Shown piece by piece: positions 7,055-14,089 of a stretch of DNA of 16,290 nt; the first letter of the stretch is position 1, and the number at the start of each line of letters is the position of its first letter. Both the position numbers and the translations under genes were made by a program. Source of the DNA: JAJPGZ01 sp038229295 (lineage in GTDB: Bacteria; Verrucomicrobiota; Verrucomicrobiia; Chthoniobacterales; UBA10450); contig JBBROO010000055.1 of assembly GCA_038229295.1 (NCBI GenBank), positions 1-16,290 on the forward strand, read 5' to 3'. The notes beneath the pieces are model-generated. The model saw nothing but the letters and a program-made list of their open reading frames with translations, did no database searches and had not been told where the DNA came from.

Positions 7055-9112
7055 ATGGCCGCTACCATTCACGACGAAATCGACAACTGGCTCGCCGCCG
7101 ACGTGCACGACCAGCTTTCGGAACAGGAACGCAGCGCGTTACATCATCACATCGTGGAATGCGCAGCCTGCCGTCAATTGCATCAGGAGAACAAAATCAT
7201 GAACAAAGTCTTGCAGGAAACTCTGGAAACCCAAAAGCCGGACGCGACGTTCGAGCAACGCGTGCTAACTGATTTTCGCGCTCGCATTCCGCAACGAACC
7301 GGCGGGGCGGCAAAGTTCATTGTCGATCTTATGCGAATGCGCGCGACGCAGATCACCGCCGTCGCAGCGGTGTTGCTCGCGCTCATGCAAGTCGGACGAA
7401 TGATCACGCGCGAAAACGTGCCGGCTAGCAGAGTTTTCGCCTCAACGGCCGAGCGCGCGGAACTAATTCCGTCCGAAAAAGACGCGTCACAAAACCAACT
7501 TCCAGCCGCCGCGAAGAAAGGTGCATTTCTCGATGACGTCCGCTCAAAATTCGCCGGCCATGCGCGAAGCGTGAGCAAAGGAGACGAGGTAATTTCGGGC
7601 CCAAGCGAAGATTTCTCCGGCTCGCTCAACAAACCCAACCATGCGCAAGTCAAGGCGGCCGCTGCGCCGGCCCCTCCCGAGTTTCACGAAGAGAGAGCTG
7701 AAGTGGAACGAAGTGTTATCAGCGGCTCGAAGATTCCGACCGCTGAAGAGACAAGCGCCGCCACGACATCCGCGCTCGCCAATCGTAAACTGATTCGCAA
7801 CGCGAACGTCGAGTTGGAAATCACCAGCTTTGATGAGTCGGTTCAAAAGATAACCGTGTTCGCAAGTGAAGACCGTGGATATATCGCGACCACCAGTTCG
7901 GAAAAACAGGCGAATGGAAAACTGCGCGGTACCGTCGTCGTCAAAGTTGCGCCCGAAAATCTCGATCGCTTCCTGCAAAAGATTCGCGGCCTTGGCGAAC
8001 TGAAAAACCAATCGCTCGGAAGCGAAGACGTGACGAAGGCGTATTTCGACACCGATTCGCGGCTGAAGAACGCGCGCGTTTTGGAATCGCGTTTGATCGA
8101 CATGTTGAAAAAGAAGAGCGACGACATCAACGACCTTTTGCAAGTGGAGAAGGAGTTGGCGCGCGTGCGCGAGCAAATCGAGCAGATGCAGGGCGAGCTA
8201 AAGTTTTGGGACGCACAGGTGCAATTCGCCACCGTCACCATTCAACTCGCGGAAAAAGATTTGGAGGAACCAGCAGCGTTTCTTTTGAAGGAACGCGCGC
8301 AGCTCGCGCTTTACGCGCCGGAAGTAGAGAAGATTTATAACGACATCAAGGCGCTCGCTTCGCCGAAGACGCAGATCACGAACGCGCAACTTGATCGGGA
8401 CAACTCAGGGCGCGTCTCGGCCCGCGTGAGCATGTTGACCGCGCCGGAAGAAAGCGACGGCGTCATCGGCAAAGTGAAAGCGCTGGGCCGCGTGGAGAAT
8501 TTCCAAGTGCAAACCGAGCGCGTCGCGCAAGGCGGCAGCGGCATGTCGGAAAACGCGAAGACGAAACGCGATAAGGTGGAATTGAATATCACCCTTTCGC
8601 GCGACGAGCAGGAGCAATCGTTGCAGCAAACGAGTCTGCGCATTCGCACTACATCGGTAGATGAGAGGACGAAGGCACTGGCCGGTTTGGCGGAGAAGCA
8701 GAACGGACGCGTGCGCAGCTCGTCGTTCTCACGCGATCCCGATGGGCGCGAGTTTGCGAACGTGACGTTGCGCGTGCCGATGAAGAATTATTCGGCATTG
8801 ATGCAATCGCTCGATGCGCTCGGCAAAGTCGAGAACGTCAGCGTGCAGCGACAGGACCGCACTGGCGGAGATGTCGATCTTGCCACCGCGCCGGCCGACT
8901 TGTCGATCCAGGTTTACAGCCAGGGCAACATCGTTTCGCAGGAGAGCGGACTATTTGCGACGCTTCGCCGCACCCTGGCCCAAAGCGCCGCCGCCATCAT
9001 GTGGAGCTTGCGCATGATCGGAGTGGCGATCGCGTTTCTCGCGCCGTGGGTGATCGCGTTGGCCGGCGTGATTTGGATCGCGAAGCGCATCGCGCGACGC
9101 CCCAAATTGTAA
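7055..9112 (+). CDS. Zinc-finger anti-sigma factor fused to DUF4349 membrane protein
   Basis: The 685-residue protein begins with a cytoplasmic anti-sigma zinc-finger (ZAS/zf-HC2) domain; the H-x3-C-x2-C motif is H32, C36, C39. A hydrophobic segment at about residues 98-114 probably crosses the membrane. After a low-complexity linker comes a DUF4349 domain at about 245-405 (RKLIRNANVELEIT ... KVAPENLDRFLQKI), with a coiled-coil-like stretch at about 345-385 (VEKELARVREQIEQMQGEL). The pattern seems to repeat at about 505-610 (VELNITLSRDE, later VTLRVPMKNYSALMQSLDAL), suggesting an internal duplication. A second membrane helix lies near 653-675 before a basic tail. The gene starts 4 bases after the ECF sigma gene, so it most likely sequesters that sigma factor until the periplasmic part senses an envelope signal. 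The signal itself is unknown. Confidence 0.87.
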   Translation: MAATIHDEIDNWLAADVHDQLSEQERSALHHHIVECAACRQLHQENKIMNKVLQETLETQKPDATFEQRVLTDFRARIPQRTGGAAKFIVDLMRMRATQITAVAAVLLALMQVGRMITRENVPASRVFASTAERAELIPSEKDASQNQLPAAAKKGAFLDDVRSKFAGHARSVSKGDEVISGPSEDFSGSLNKPNHAQVKAAAAPAPPEFHEERAEVERSVISGSKIPTAEETSAATTSALANRKLIRNANVELEITSFDESVQKITVFASEDRGYIATTSSEKQANGKLRGTVVVKVAPENLDRFLQKIRGLGELKNQSLGSEDVTKAYFDTDSRLKNARVLESRLIDMLKKKSDDINDLLQVEKELARVREQIEQMQGELKFWDAQVQFATVTIQLAEKDLEEPAAFLLKERAQLALYAPEVEKIYNDIKALASPKTQITNAQLDRDNSGRVSARVSMLTAPEESDGVIGKVKALGRVENFQVQTERVAQGGSGMSENAKTKRDKVELNITLSRDEQEQSLQQTSLRIRTTSVDERTKALAGLAEKQNGRVRSSSFSRDPDGREFANVTLRVPMKNYSALMQSLDALGKVENVSVQRQDRTGGDVDLATAPADLSIQVYSQGNIVSQESGLFATLRRTLAQSAAAIMWSLRMIGVAIAFLAPWVIALAGVIWIAKRIARRPKL

Positions 9113-9125
9113 CTGCGCGCGCTAT

Positions 9126-9242
9126 TTGTCATCCTGAGTCGCGCAGACGACGAAGGACCTCACCTACTCGCGCGATGTCACACAAACTTCCTTGGATAAT
9201 CATTTACCGATTGTGAGGTCCCTCGCTCCGCTCGGGATGACA
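9126..9242. repeat. REP-like imperfect palindromic intergenic element, family A, copy 2
   Basis: This is a second copy of the element at 6336-6453, with the same orientation and nearly the same length. The left arm GTCATCCTGAG (9128-9138) pairs with CTCGGGATGAC (9231-9241) with one mismatch. The inner arms AAGGACCTCAC and GTGAGGTCCCT also pair. The loop region is unrelated to that of copy 1. It lies directly after the DUF4349 gene, where it could reduce read-through toward the hydroxylase gene. Confidence 0.8.
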
Positions 9243-9277
9243 CCGTTTTGACGGCGATTATTTCGCGCGCGACGCAA

Positions 9278-9316
9278 ACTGTAGCGATTTGCAGGCGACA
9301 CGCCTGCCGCTACAGT
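9278..9316. repeat. Small perfect-arm hairpin element, family B
   Basis: Outer arms ACTGTAGCG (9278-9286) and CGCTACAGT (9308-9316) are fully complementary. An inner stem GCAGGCG/CGCCTGC has the 3-base loop ACA. The only unpaired bases besides the loop are ATTT on the left side. It ends 29 bases before the hydroxylase start codon. It lacks a T-tract, so it is more like a REP-type element than an intrinsic terminator, though a 5'-UTR role is possible. Confidence 0.75.
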
Positions 9317-9345
9317 ATTCTCGCCGCTGAAGAGCGCGTTTCGAC

Positions 9346-11100
9346 ATGAGCATCCAACCTTTCAGCCTAACTAACGCGGCCGTTCAATCGCTGCCCAAAC
9401 ATCTGCTGCAGTTTGCGGTCGATCAACGTTACGACGATTACACTTCGGTAGACCACGCGGTCTGGCGTTTCATCATGCGCCAGAACACATTTTTCCTGAA
9501 AGAGTACGCGCACAAAGTTTACTTCCAGGGTTTGCTCGATACCGGGATTTCGTTCGAGCGCATTCCGCGCATCGAGGAGATGAACGACATCCTCGGCCGC
9601 ATCGGCTGGGGCGCGGTGGCGGTGGACGGATTCATTCCGCCGGCGGCGTTCATGGAGTTTCAGGCTTACAAAGTTCTCGTGATCGCGTGTGATATGCGCC
9701 AGATCCATCACATCGAATACACGCCGGCGCCCGATATTGTGCATGAAGCCGCCGGACATGCGCCCATCATTGTCGATCGCGAATACTCAAATTATCTCCA
9801 GCGTTTCGGCGAAGTTGGCGCGCGCGCCATGTCGTCGAAAAAAGATTTCGAGCTGTATGAAGCGATCCGTCACTTGTCGATCTTGAAAGAGCAGCCGAAC
9901 AGCGACCCGAAAGAACTCGAGAGCGCGTTGAAGCTGGTAGAAGATCGACAGAAGAATTTGGGCGAACCGTCGGAGATGGCGCTGCTTTCGCGATTGCATT
10001 GGTGGACGGTCGAGTACGGACTCATCGGCACATTGGAGCAGCCGAAAATTTATGGCGCCGGCTTGCTTTCATCCATCGGCGAATCGGTTTCGTGTCTCGA
10101 ACCGCACGTGAAAAAGATCGCCTACTCGCTCGCAGCGGTCGACACGCGGTTCGACATCACGACGAAACAACCGCAGCTATTTGTCTGCCGCGATTTCAAA
10201 CATCTCGCCGATGTGCTCGAAGAATTCGCGAGCAAAATGGCCTATCAAGTCGGCGGACTTGAAGGCATCAACAAAGCGATCGAATGCAAGAACACTGCGA
10301 CGTGCCAGTATTCGTCCGGGCTGCAAGTCACGGGCGTGTTCAACGAAGTGATTGTCGATCTTAAGGACAATCCGATTTATCTCCGGACAGCCGGGCCGAC
10401 CGCGCTCGCCTTTCAAAACATCGAACTCGGAGGCCACGGCCGCGATTATCACAAGGAAGGTTTCGGTTCACCGATCGGAAATTGGAAACAGACTCCGATT
10501 CTCGAAGGCGAAAAAGCAAAACTCGAATTCGAAAGCGGCCTTACGGTTGAAGGAAAGATCGACAACGTCCTTCGCCGCGATGGCAAATTGATTCTCATCA
10601 CCTTCTCGAATTGCACCGTGAAATATAGCGACCGGGTCTTGTTTGAGCCGGCCTGGGGTAAATTCGACATGGCGGTCGGCGAACGAATCACTTCGGTGTT
10701 CAACGGCGCGGCCGACAAGGACGCTTACAATCAGGTCGCGTTGACTCCGAAAGAGCGCACGATCAAAGTTCCGTCCGACGCGGAGCGCAAGAAGCTGGAG
10801 AATCTTTACGCGCAGGTGCGCAAGATTCGCGATAGCAAAAAGGGCTACGAGCGTCTCGGCGAAATCTGGGAGACGCAGCAAGCCGAACATCCTAACGACT
10901 GGTTATTGTCGATGGAAATTTTTGAGATCCTCGATACGACCGATCAACAGCCGGCGTTGAAAGCGAAGATCGACAAGTTCCTGAACGAGAAGAGGGCGAC
11001 GACGAAAGATTTGGCGACGCTGATCGGTTGGGGATTTCGGCTGGTGGAATACCACCAGAAGCCGGAGCTGAGCGCGGCCATGCATTCGTCGCCGAAGTAA
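9346..11100 (+). CDS. Pterin-dependent aromatic amino acid hydroxylase, long form (probable phenylalanine 4-monooxygenase)
   Basis: The enzyme would hydroxylate an aromatic amino acid, most likely phenylalanine to tyrosine, using tetrahydrobiopterin and O2. The iron ligands are visible: H133 and H138 in PDIVHEAAGHAP, and E223 in WWTVEYGL. The distance from the second His to the Glu (85 residues) is about twice that in short bacterial and animal enzymes, because of a polar helical insertion at about 160-205. A region of roughly 280 residues follows the catalytic domain, giving 584 aa. I recall a similar size for hydroxylases of Bacteroidota and Chlamydiae. The ATG at 9346 has a plausible purine-rich GAAGAG upstream. 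The gene faces the BH4-synthesis and homogentisate operon, which supports phenylalanine as substrate. Tryptophan cannot be excluded from the sequence. Four 10-mer copies are inside it. Confidence 0.9.
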   Translation: MSIQPFSLTNAAVQSLPKHLLQFAVDQRYDDYTSVDHAVWRFIMRQNTFFLKEYAHKVYFQGLLDTGISFERIPRIEEMNDILGRIGWGAVAVDGFIPPAAFMEFQAYKVLVIACDMRQIHHIEYTPAPDIVHEAAGHAPIIVDREYSNYLQRFGEVGARAMSSKKDFELYEAIRHLSILKEQPNSDPKELESALKLVEDRQKNLGEPSEMALLSRLHWWTVEYGLIGTLEQPKIYGAGLLSSIGESVSCLEPHVKKIAYSLAAVDTRFDITTKQPQLFVCRDFKHLADVLEEFASKMAYQVGGLEGINKAIECKNTATCQYSSGLQVTGVFNEVIVDLKDNPIYLRTAGPTALAFQNIELGGHGRDYHKEGFGSPIGNWKQTPILEGEKAKLEFESGLTVEGKIDNVLRRDGKLILITFSNCTVKYSDRVLFEPAWGKFDMAVGERITSVFNGAADKDAYNQVALTPKERTIKVPSDAERKKLENLYAQVRKIRDSKKGYERLGEIWETQQAEHPNDWLLSMEIFEILDTTDQQPALKAKIDKFLNEKRATTKDLATLIGWGFRLVEYHQKPELSAAMHSSPK

Positions 11101-11211
11101 TCTCGATCGCAGCGGGTTAAGCAGGCAGCGTTTCAAAGTCGTGAATTTTGTTAGGCAACCACTTTCCACCGGCATCGTCTTCATGTTCGGCGGCCGAAAC
11201 TAGTTAGGCAT

Positions 11212-12051
11212 TTACACCGTTTCGTCTTTGAAGTGGCGCTTTCCCTTCTGCGCTTTGGCGAATTCGTCTTTGCTCAGAATATTTTCGTCCAGTTGCATGT
11301 CGATCTTGCAAAAGTTCCCGAACCACGCCGCTAGCCGCTCGCCATTCTGCATCACTTCCTCGGTCAGATAATTTGCATCGATGTTGATACAGATCGCGCC
11401 GACGACGCCAAATTCTTTTCTAAAGATCGGGATGGTCGTGCATTTGAATTTTCGCGCGCCGATGTTGAGCTCGTAATTCAATTTATCTTCGTGCAATAGC
11501 TGCCGCTTCTTCAGATCGATGAGCAAACTCGTCGTGCCATCGCGCAGATGCCGGCCGGTGACATCGTTCTCGAGCGCGATGAGCGAATGCGCGGGATCGG
11601 CGAGATTATGCAGCAAAATCTCGATGCCGGTATTGGGAAATGATTTCCCGATGAGCCTAACGATGCGGATATAATTTTCGAGATACTCATTCGTGTCGTC
11701 GGCGATCTTTCGCCCGTCGTATTTGTCGAACAACTGCGCGTAGACTTTCTGCTCCGTCGGCTCGAGCTGACCGCGCACATTGTTTTGTTCGCCGATGAAA
11801 ATCATTTGGCGCGCGGCGGTGTAATCGTTGTTCTTCAAAAAATAATGCATGCCGAGCCGGAAATTGTTGAGATTGAACTCGGGCACATTCTCGCGATTGA
11901 TGGTGAACGGATAGAAGTCGTACTCCTCCAGGTTTCGGCCAAATTTGCGGCGCTCCTTGTATTTTCCCCAGAGAAAACCGAGCGCGAGCAAAATGAGCGA
12001 CGCGATGATCGACGCGAGAACGTTAACGGTGATGTCGCTGCCTTTGATCAT
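11212..12051 (-). CDS. Membrane-anchored YheO-like PAS (PAS_6) protein lacking a DNA-binding domain
   Basis: The ATG at 12051 gives a 279-residue protein. A longer open frame upstream would run into the SDR gene, and its extra residues are low-complexity and Arg-rich. The N-terminus has one hydrophobic helix at about residues 8-28 (VNVLASIIASLILLALGFL) followed by a Lys/Arg cluster, so it is probably a single-pass protein with a cytoplasmic body. Residues of about 140-230 resemble the PAS domain of YheO/DauR regulators: GIEILLHNL, DPAHSLIALENDVTGR and VVGAICINIDANYL. In those regulators the PAS domain is followed by a helix-turn-helix, but here the C-terminus is short and charged with no such motif. 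The region at 45-130 is mostly helical and not recognised. It is the last gene of the BH4/tyrosine operon, 17 bases after the SDR gene. A sensing or scaffolding role is a guess. Confidence 0.75.
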   Translation of the reverse strand: MIKGSDITVNVLASIIASLILLALGFLWGKYKERRKFGRNLEEYDFYPFTINRENVPEFNLNNFRLGMHYFLKNNDYTAARQMIFIGEQNNVRGQLEPTEQKVYAQLFDKYDGRKIADDTNEYLENYIRIVRLIGKSFPNTGIEILLHNLADPAHSLIALENDVTGRHLRDGTTSLLIDLKKRQLLHEDKLNYELNIGARKFKCTTIPIFRKEFGVVGAICINIDANYLTEEVMQNGERLAAWFGNFCKIDMQLDENILSKDEFAKAQKGKRHFKDETV

Positions 12052-12057
12052 GCGGAC

Positions 12058-12067
12058 AAGATCGACA
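12058..12067 (-). repeat. 10-mer motif copy filling an intergenic junction
   Basis: A perfect copy, CAAGATCGACAA with flanks, lies within the 17-base gap between the SDR stop codon and the start of the PAS gene. It therefore has no coding role here. Confidence 0.9.
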
Positions 12068-12068
12068 A

Positions 12069-12761
12069 CTACAGGTCGCCGCTCAACCGGCCAAGCGTGA
12101 TATTTTCGACCAGCGTGTCTGCCGGTTGCGCGAGCGCGAATGCAACCGCATCCGCAATCTGCGATGCGCTCATCATTTTGTCGCGCGGCCAATCGCCTGC
12201 GACCTTGCTCCAGATATCGGTGTCGGTTGCGGCCGGATAAATATTGAGCACTCGAATCTTGTGCTCGCGCAGTTCTTCCCGGACCGATTGCGAAAATCCT
12301 TCAAGCGCGAACTTGCTCATGCAATACGCGCTCCATCCGGCAAAGCCCGTTTTCGCGGCGACCGAGAGGATGTTGACGACGCTCGATCCGGGCGGCATGC
12401 GCCGAGCGAAATGTTGCGTTAATAAAAACGGCGCAGTCACGTTGACCCCGACCGTCTGTTCCCATTCGATCGACGTGATTTCGCCGAACGGTTTCACGAC
12501 GGCGATGCCGGCGTTGTTGATCAGGACATGGAGCGGAACTTCGCCGACTTGCGCGATGAGATTGGAAACGCCGGACGGAATCGCGAGATCGTGAATTAAT
12601 TTCACGACACCCGCGCAGCGCGATTGCACCGCTCGACAAACTTCGGCCAAAGCAACGGTGTCGCGTCCGTGCAAAAGAAGTTCGACCTCGGGCGCCGCCA
12701 ATTTCTCGGCGATGGCGCGTCCAATTCCGCGACTCGCGCCGGTGATGAGAATTCGTTTCAC
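12069..12761 (-). CDS. Short-chain dehydrogenase/reductase, probable sepiapterin reductase
   Basis: This is a 230-residue classical SDR. It has the nucleotide-binding TGASRGIG (residues 7-14), NNAG (82-85), catalytic S133, and Y146 and K150 in AYCMSK. Sepiapterin reductase completes BH4 synthesis by reducing 6-pyruvoyl-tetrahydropterin. Family-level clues fit this: the YCMSKF block and the C-terminus TLVENITLGRLSGDL resemble, as I recall them, the same positions of bacterial (Chlorobium) sepiapterin reductase. The neighbours are a PTPS-like gene and folE. I chose the GTG at 12761 because it sits four residues before the glycine-rich loop and overlaps the preceding gene's TGA as GTGA, a typical sign of translational coupling. 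Without the context, the substrate could not be assigned with confidence. Confidence 0.82.
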   Translation of the reverse strand: MKRILITGASRGIGRAIAEKLAAPEVELLLHGRDTVALAEVCRAVQSRCAGVVKLIHDLAIPSGVSNLIAQVGEVPLHVLINNAGIAVVKPFGEITSIEWEQTVGVNVTAPFLLTQHFARRMPPGSSVVNILSVAAKTGFAGWSAYCMSKFALEGFSQSVREELREHKIRVLNIYPAATDTDIWSKVAGDWPRDKMMSASQIADAVAFALAQPADTLVENITLGRLSGDL

Positions 12762-13972
12762 GTGTCGCGTCGCAAGGTGAAACAATTGTTCGCCGTTTCC
12801 CACAAGCGCAATCGCATCAGTTGATTCTTTAGCTGATTGTCGATCTTCGGCCAGAGCGCTCGCACGATGTTCTCGCCCGTCGAAGGAGTCTCGCGAAAAT
12901 CTTCCGTCTCCAAGTCAAGATGTCGATCTTGCCATGGTGCCAGCGAGCGCTCCATCGCATCTCGAAATTCGATGAAATCGCAAAGAGTGCCGCTGCGCTT
13001 ATCGCATTTTCCTGCGATGGTCGCTTCACTGACGTAGCGATGACCGTGGCCGCGCTCGTTATTGCATTTGCCAAACAGCTTGGCGTTTTGCGAATCTGAA
13101 AACGAACGCACATGCAATCGATGCGCGGCGCTGAACGACGTGCGCATTCCGAGGAACATGCGTTCGTCATCCCAAACTTCGGCGAAGAAATCGTCGCGTT
13201 CGTGCAATCGGATGCGCGAGAGCGGAATGATCGCGTTGACGCGCTCGTAAATATATTCGGCCAAGCTCTCGGTCGTCATCGGGCGTTCTTTTAACGCGGC
13301 GACGTCGCGATTCAGATGTCGATGGTCGAGCTCGGTGCGGAGCGAATGAATGCAATTGTCGATCTTGTCGTAGCGAACCAACGGCGCTCCCGTGTCCAGT
13401 TTTTCGGCGCGGAAACTAAGCCGACCTCGATAATTATGTCCGTGCGTCGCCGTCGCGTTACCAAACAAACGAACGTTCTCTTCTTCGCTCAGATGCGGCG
13501 AGCGCGTTTCGCGCGCGGCGGAAAATTCAAACCAGTAATTCGCGTCGCATGCGTCATCGTCGTAAAACGTGGCGCTGCGATTGGGCGATTCGCGCAAGTG
13601 CACCGCAACGAGCTTGGCATCGACATCGGAAAACAGTGGCGCAAGATCGACATGCAATTGTCGGGCGACGTTTTCCGCCGTCGGCGGCGCATCGCGAAAC
13701 GCGGCGTTATCTTCGTTTAGGAATTTGTGATCGAACTGGTCGTTGATGATCCCGCCGGCGCGCTGCTTGATTTCGCTGATGTTAATGAGCATTCCGGTTT
13801 GCGGATCGACCGGCCCGGAGAACACAAAATAAGCGACGTAGTTTCGACCGGTGCCATAACGCGCCGCGCTTTCCGGCCCGAACGCGACCAGATTCTCGCT
13901 GTCAGTCCAATGCGAAACGAATAATCGACGCGAGGCGGAAAATTCGAGGCGTTTGCTGACGCTCAACAGCAT
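12758..13972 (-). CDS. Triple-domain 6-pyruvoyl-tetrahydropterin synthase-like protein
   Basis: The 404-residue protein consists of three consecutive PTPS/QueD-type domains (about 1-135, 145-265 and 272-402). PTPS converts dihydroneopterin triphosphate to 6-pyruvoyl-tetrahydropterin with a zinc ion bound by three His, a catalytic Cys and an Asp-His dyad. Domain 3 keeps the zinc and Cys set (FSAAH284, KC303NN, H309-G-H311) but has Gln348-Asp349 where the dyad should be. Domain 1 has lost the zinc ligands (FSASR, GTGR) but keeps D81-H82. Domain 2 keeps HGH (177-179) and D216-H217 but has Arg for the first His and no Cys. All three keep the late Glu (128, 258, 392). A composite active site between domains is plausible. 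The stop overlaps the SDR start by four bases (GTGA), and folE is upstream. Five copies of the 10-mer are inside or nearly so. Confidence 0.85.
   Translation of the reverse strand: MLLSVSKRLEFSASRRLFVSHWTDSENLVAFGPESAARYGTGRNYVAYFVFSGPVDPQTGMLINISEIKQRAGGIINDQFDHKFLNEDNAAFRDAPPTAENVARQLHVDLAPLFSDVDAKLVAVHLRESPNRSATFYDDDACDANYWFEFSAARETRSPHLSEEENVRLFGNATATHGHNYRGRLSFRAEKLDTGAPLVRYDKIDNCIHSLRTELDHRHLNRDVAALKERPMTTESLAEYIYERVNAIIPLSRIRLHERDDFFAEVWDDERMFLGMRTSFSAAHRLHVRSFSDSQNAKLFGKCNNERGHGHRYVSEATIAGKCDKRSGTLCDFIEFRDAMERSLAPWQDRHLDLETEDFRETPSTGENIVRALWPKIDNQLKNQLMRLRLWETANNCFTLRRDT
12921..12930 (+). repeat. 10-mer motif copy on the catalytic-dyad codons of PTPS domain 3
   Basis: This perfect copy, read on the gene's strand with one flanking base, is CAAGATCGACAT. 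It encodes Gln-Asp-Arg-His at residues 348-351. An ungapped alignment with domain 1, anchored on the shared Phe and the T-x-E-N block downstream, places Gln348-Asp349 on the Asp-His dyad. Confidence 0.85.
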
Positions 13973-14005
13973 CCCTCAGCAAACATGCTGCGGCCAACCG
14001 CGCAA

Positions 14006-14089
14006 GGTGGATCGCGACCTCCGGGCGCGATGCTAAGAATGGGGAAGCCGCACTGGTTTTACCAACGCGCTCGGAGATCGCGTTCCACC
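14006..14089. repeat. Long imperfect inverted repeat at the end of folE, family C
   Basis: Two 24-base arms (14006-14029 and 14066-14089) are inverted copies with 21 of 24 positions matching. Left to right the first begins GGTGGATCGCGACC and the second ends GATCGCGTTCCACC. They are separated by 36 bases, which themselves hold a small TGGT/ACCA stem. The element takes up most of the 116-base gap between folE and the PTPS-like gene, and its last base is the first base of the reverse-complement folE stop codon. It resembles a REP/MITE insertion or a processing hairpin within the operon. Confidence 0.8.

Noticed and set aside
9875..9950. Inverted pair of 10-mer copies (9875 and 9941) as a terminator-like hairpin, as for paired uptake sequences in Neisseria.
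   Set aside because: The copies are 56 bases apart inside a coding sequence, with no T-tract; no close inverted pair was found at any gene end.
11117..11199. Short minus-strand open stretch after the PAS gene, ending AGGKWLPNKIHDFETLPA before a stop; it looks protein-like.
   Set aside because: About 27 codons, no start codon in frame and no recognised family. It might be a gene remnant but cannot be supported.
12052..12192. N-terminal extension of the PAS protein to 12192.
   Set aside because: It overlaps the SDR gene, is rich in Arg and Cys of shadow-frame character, and would bury the membrane helix.
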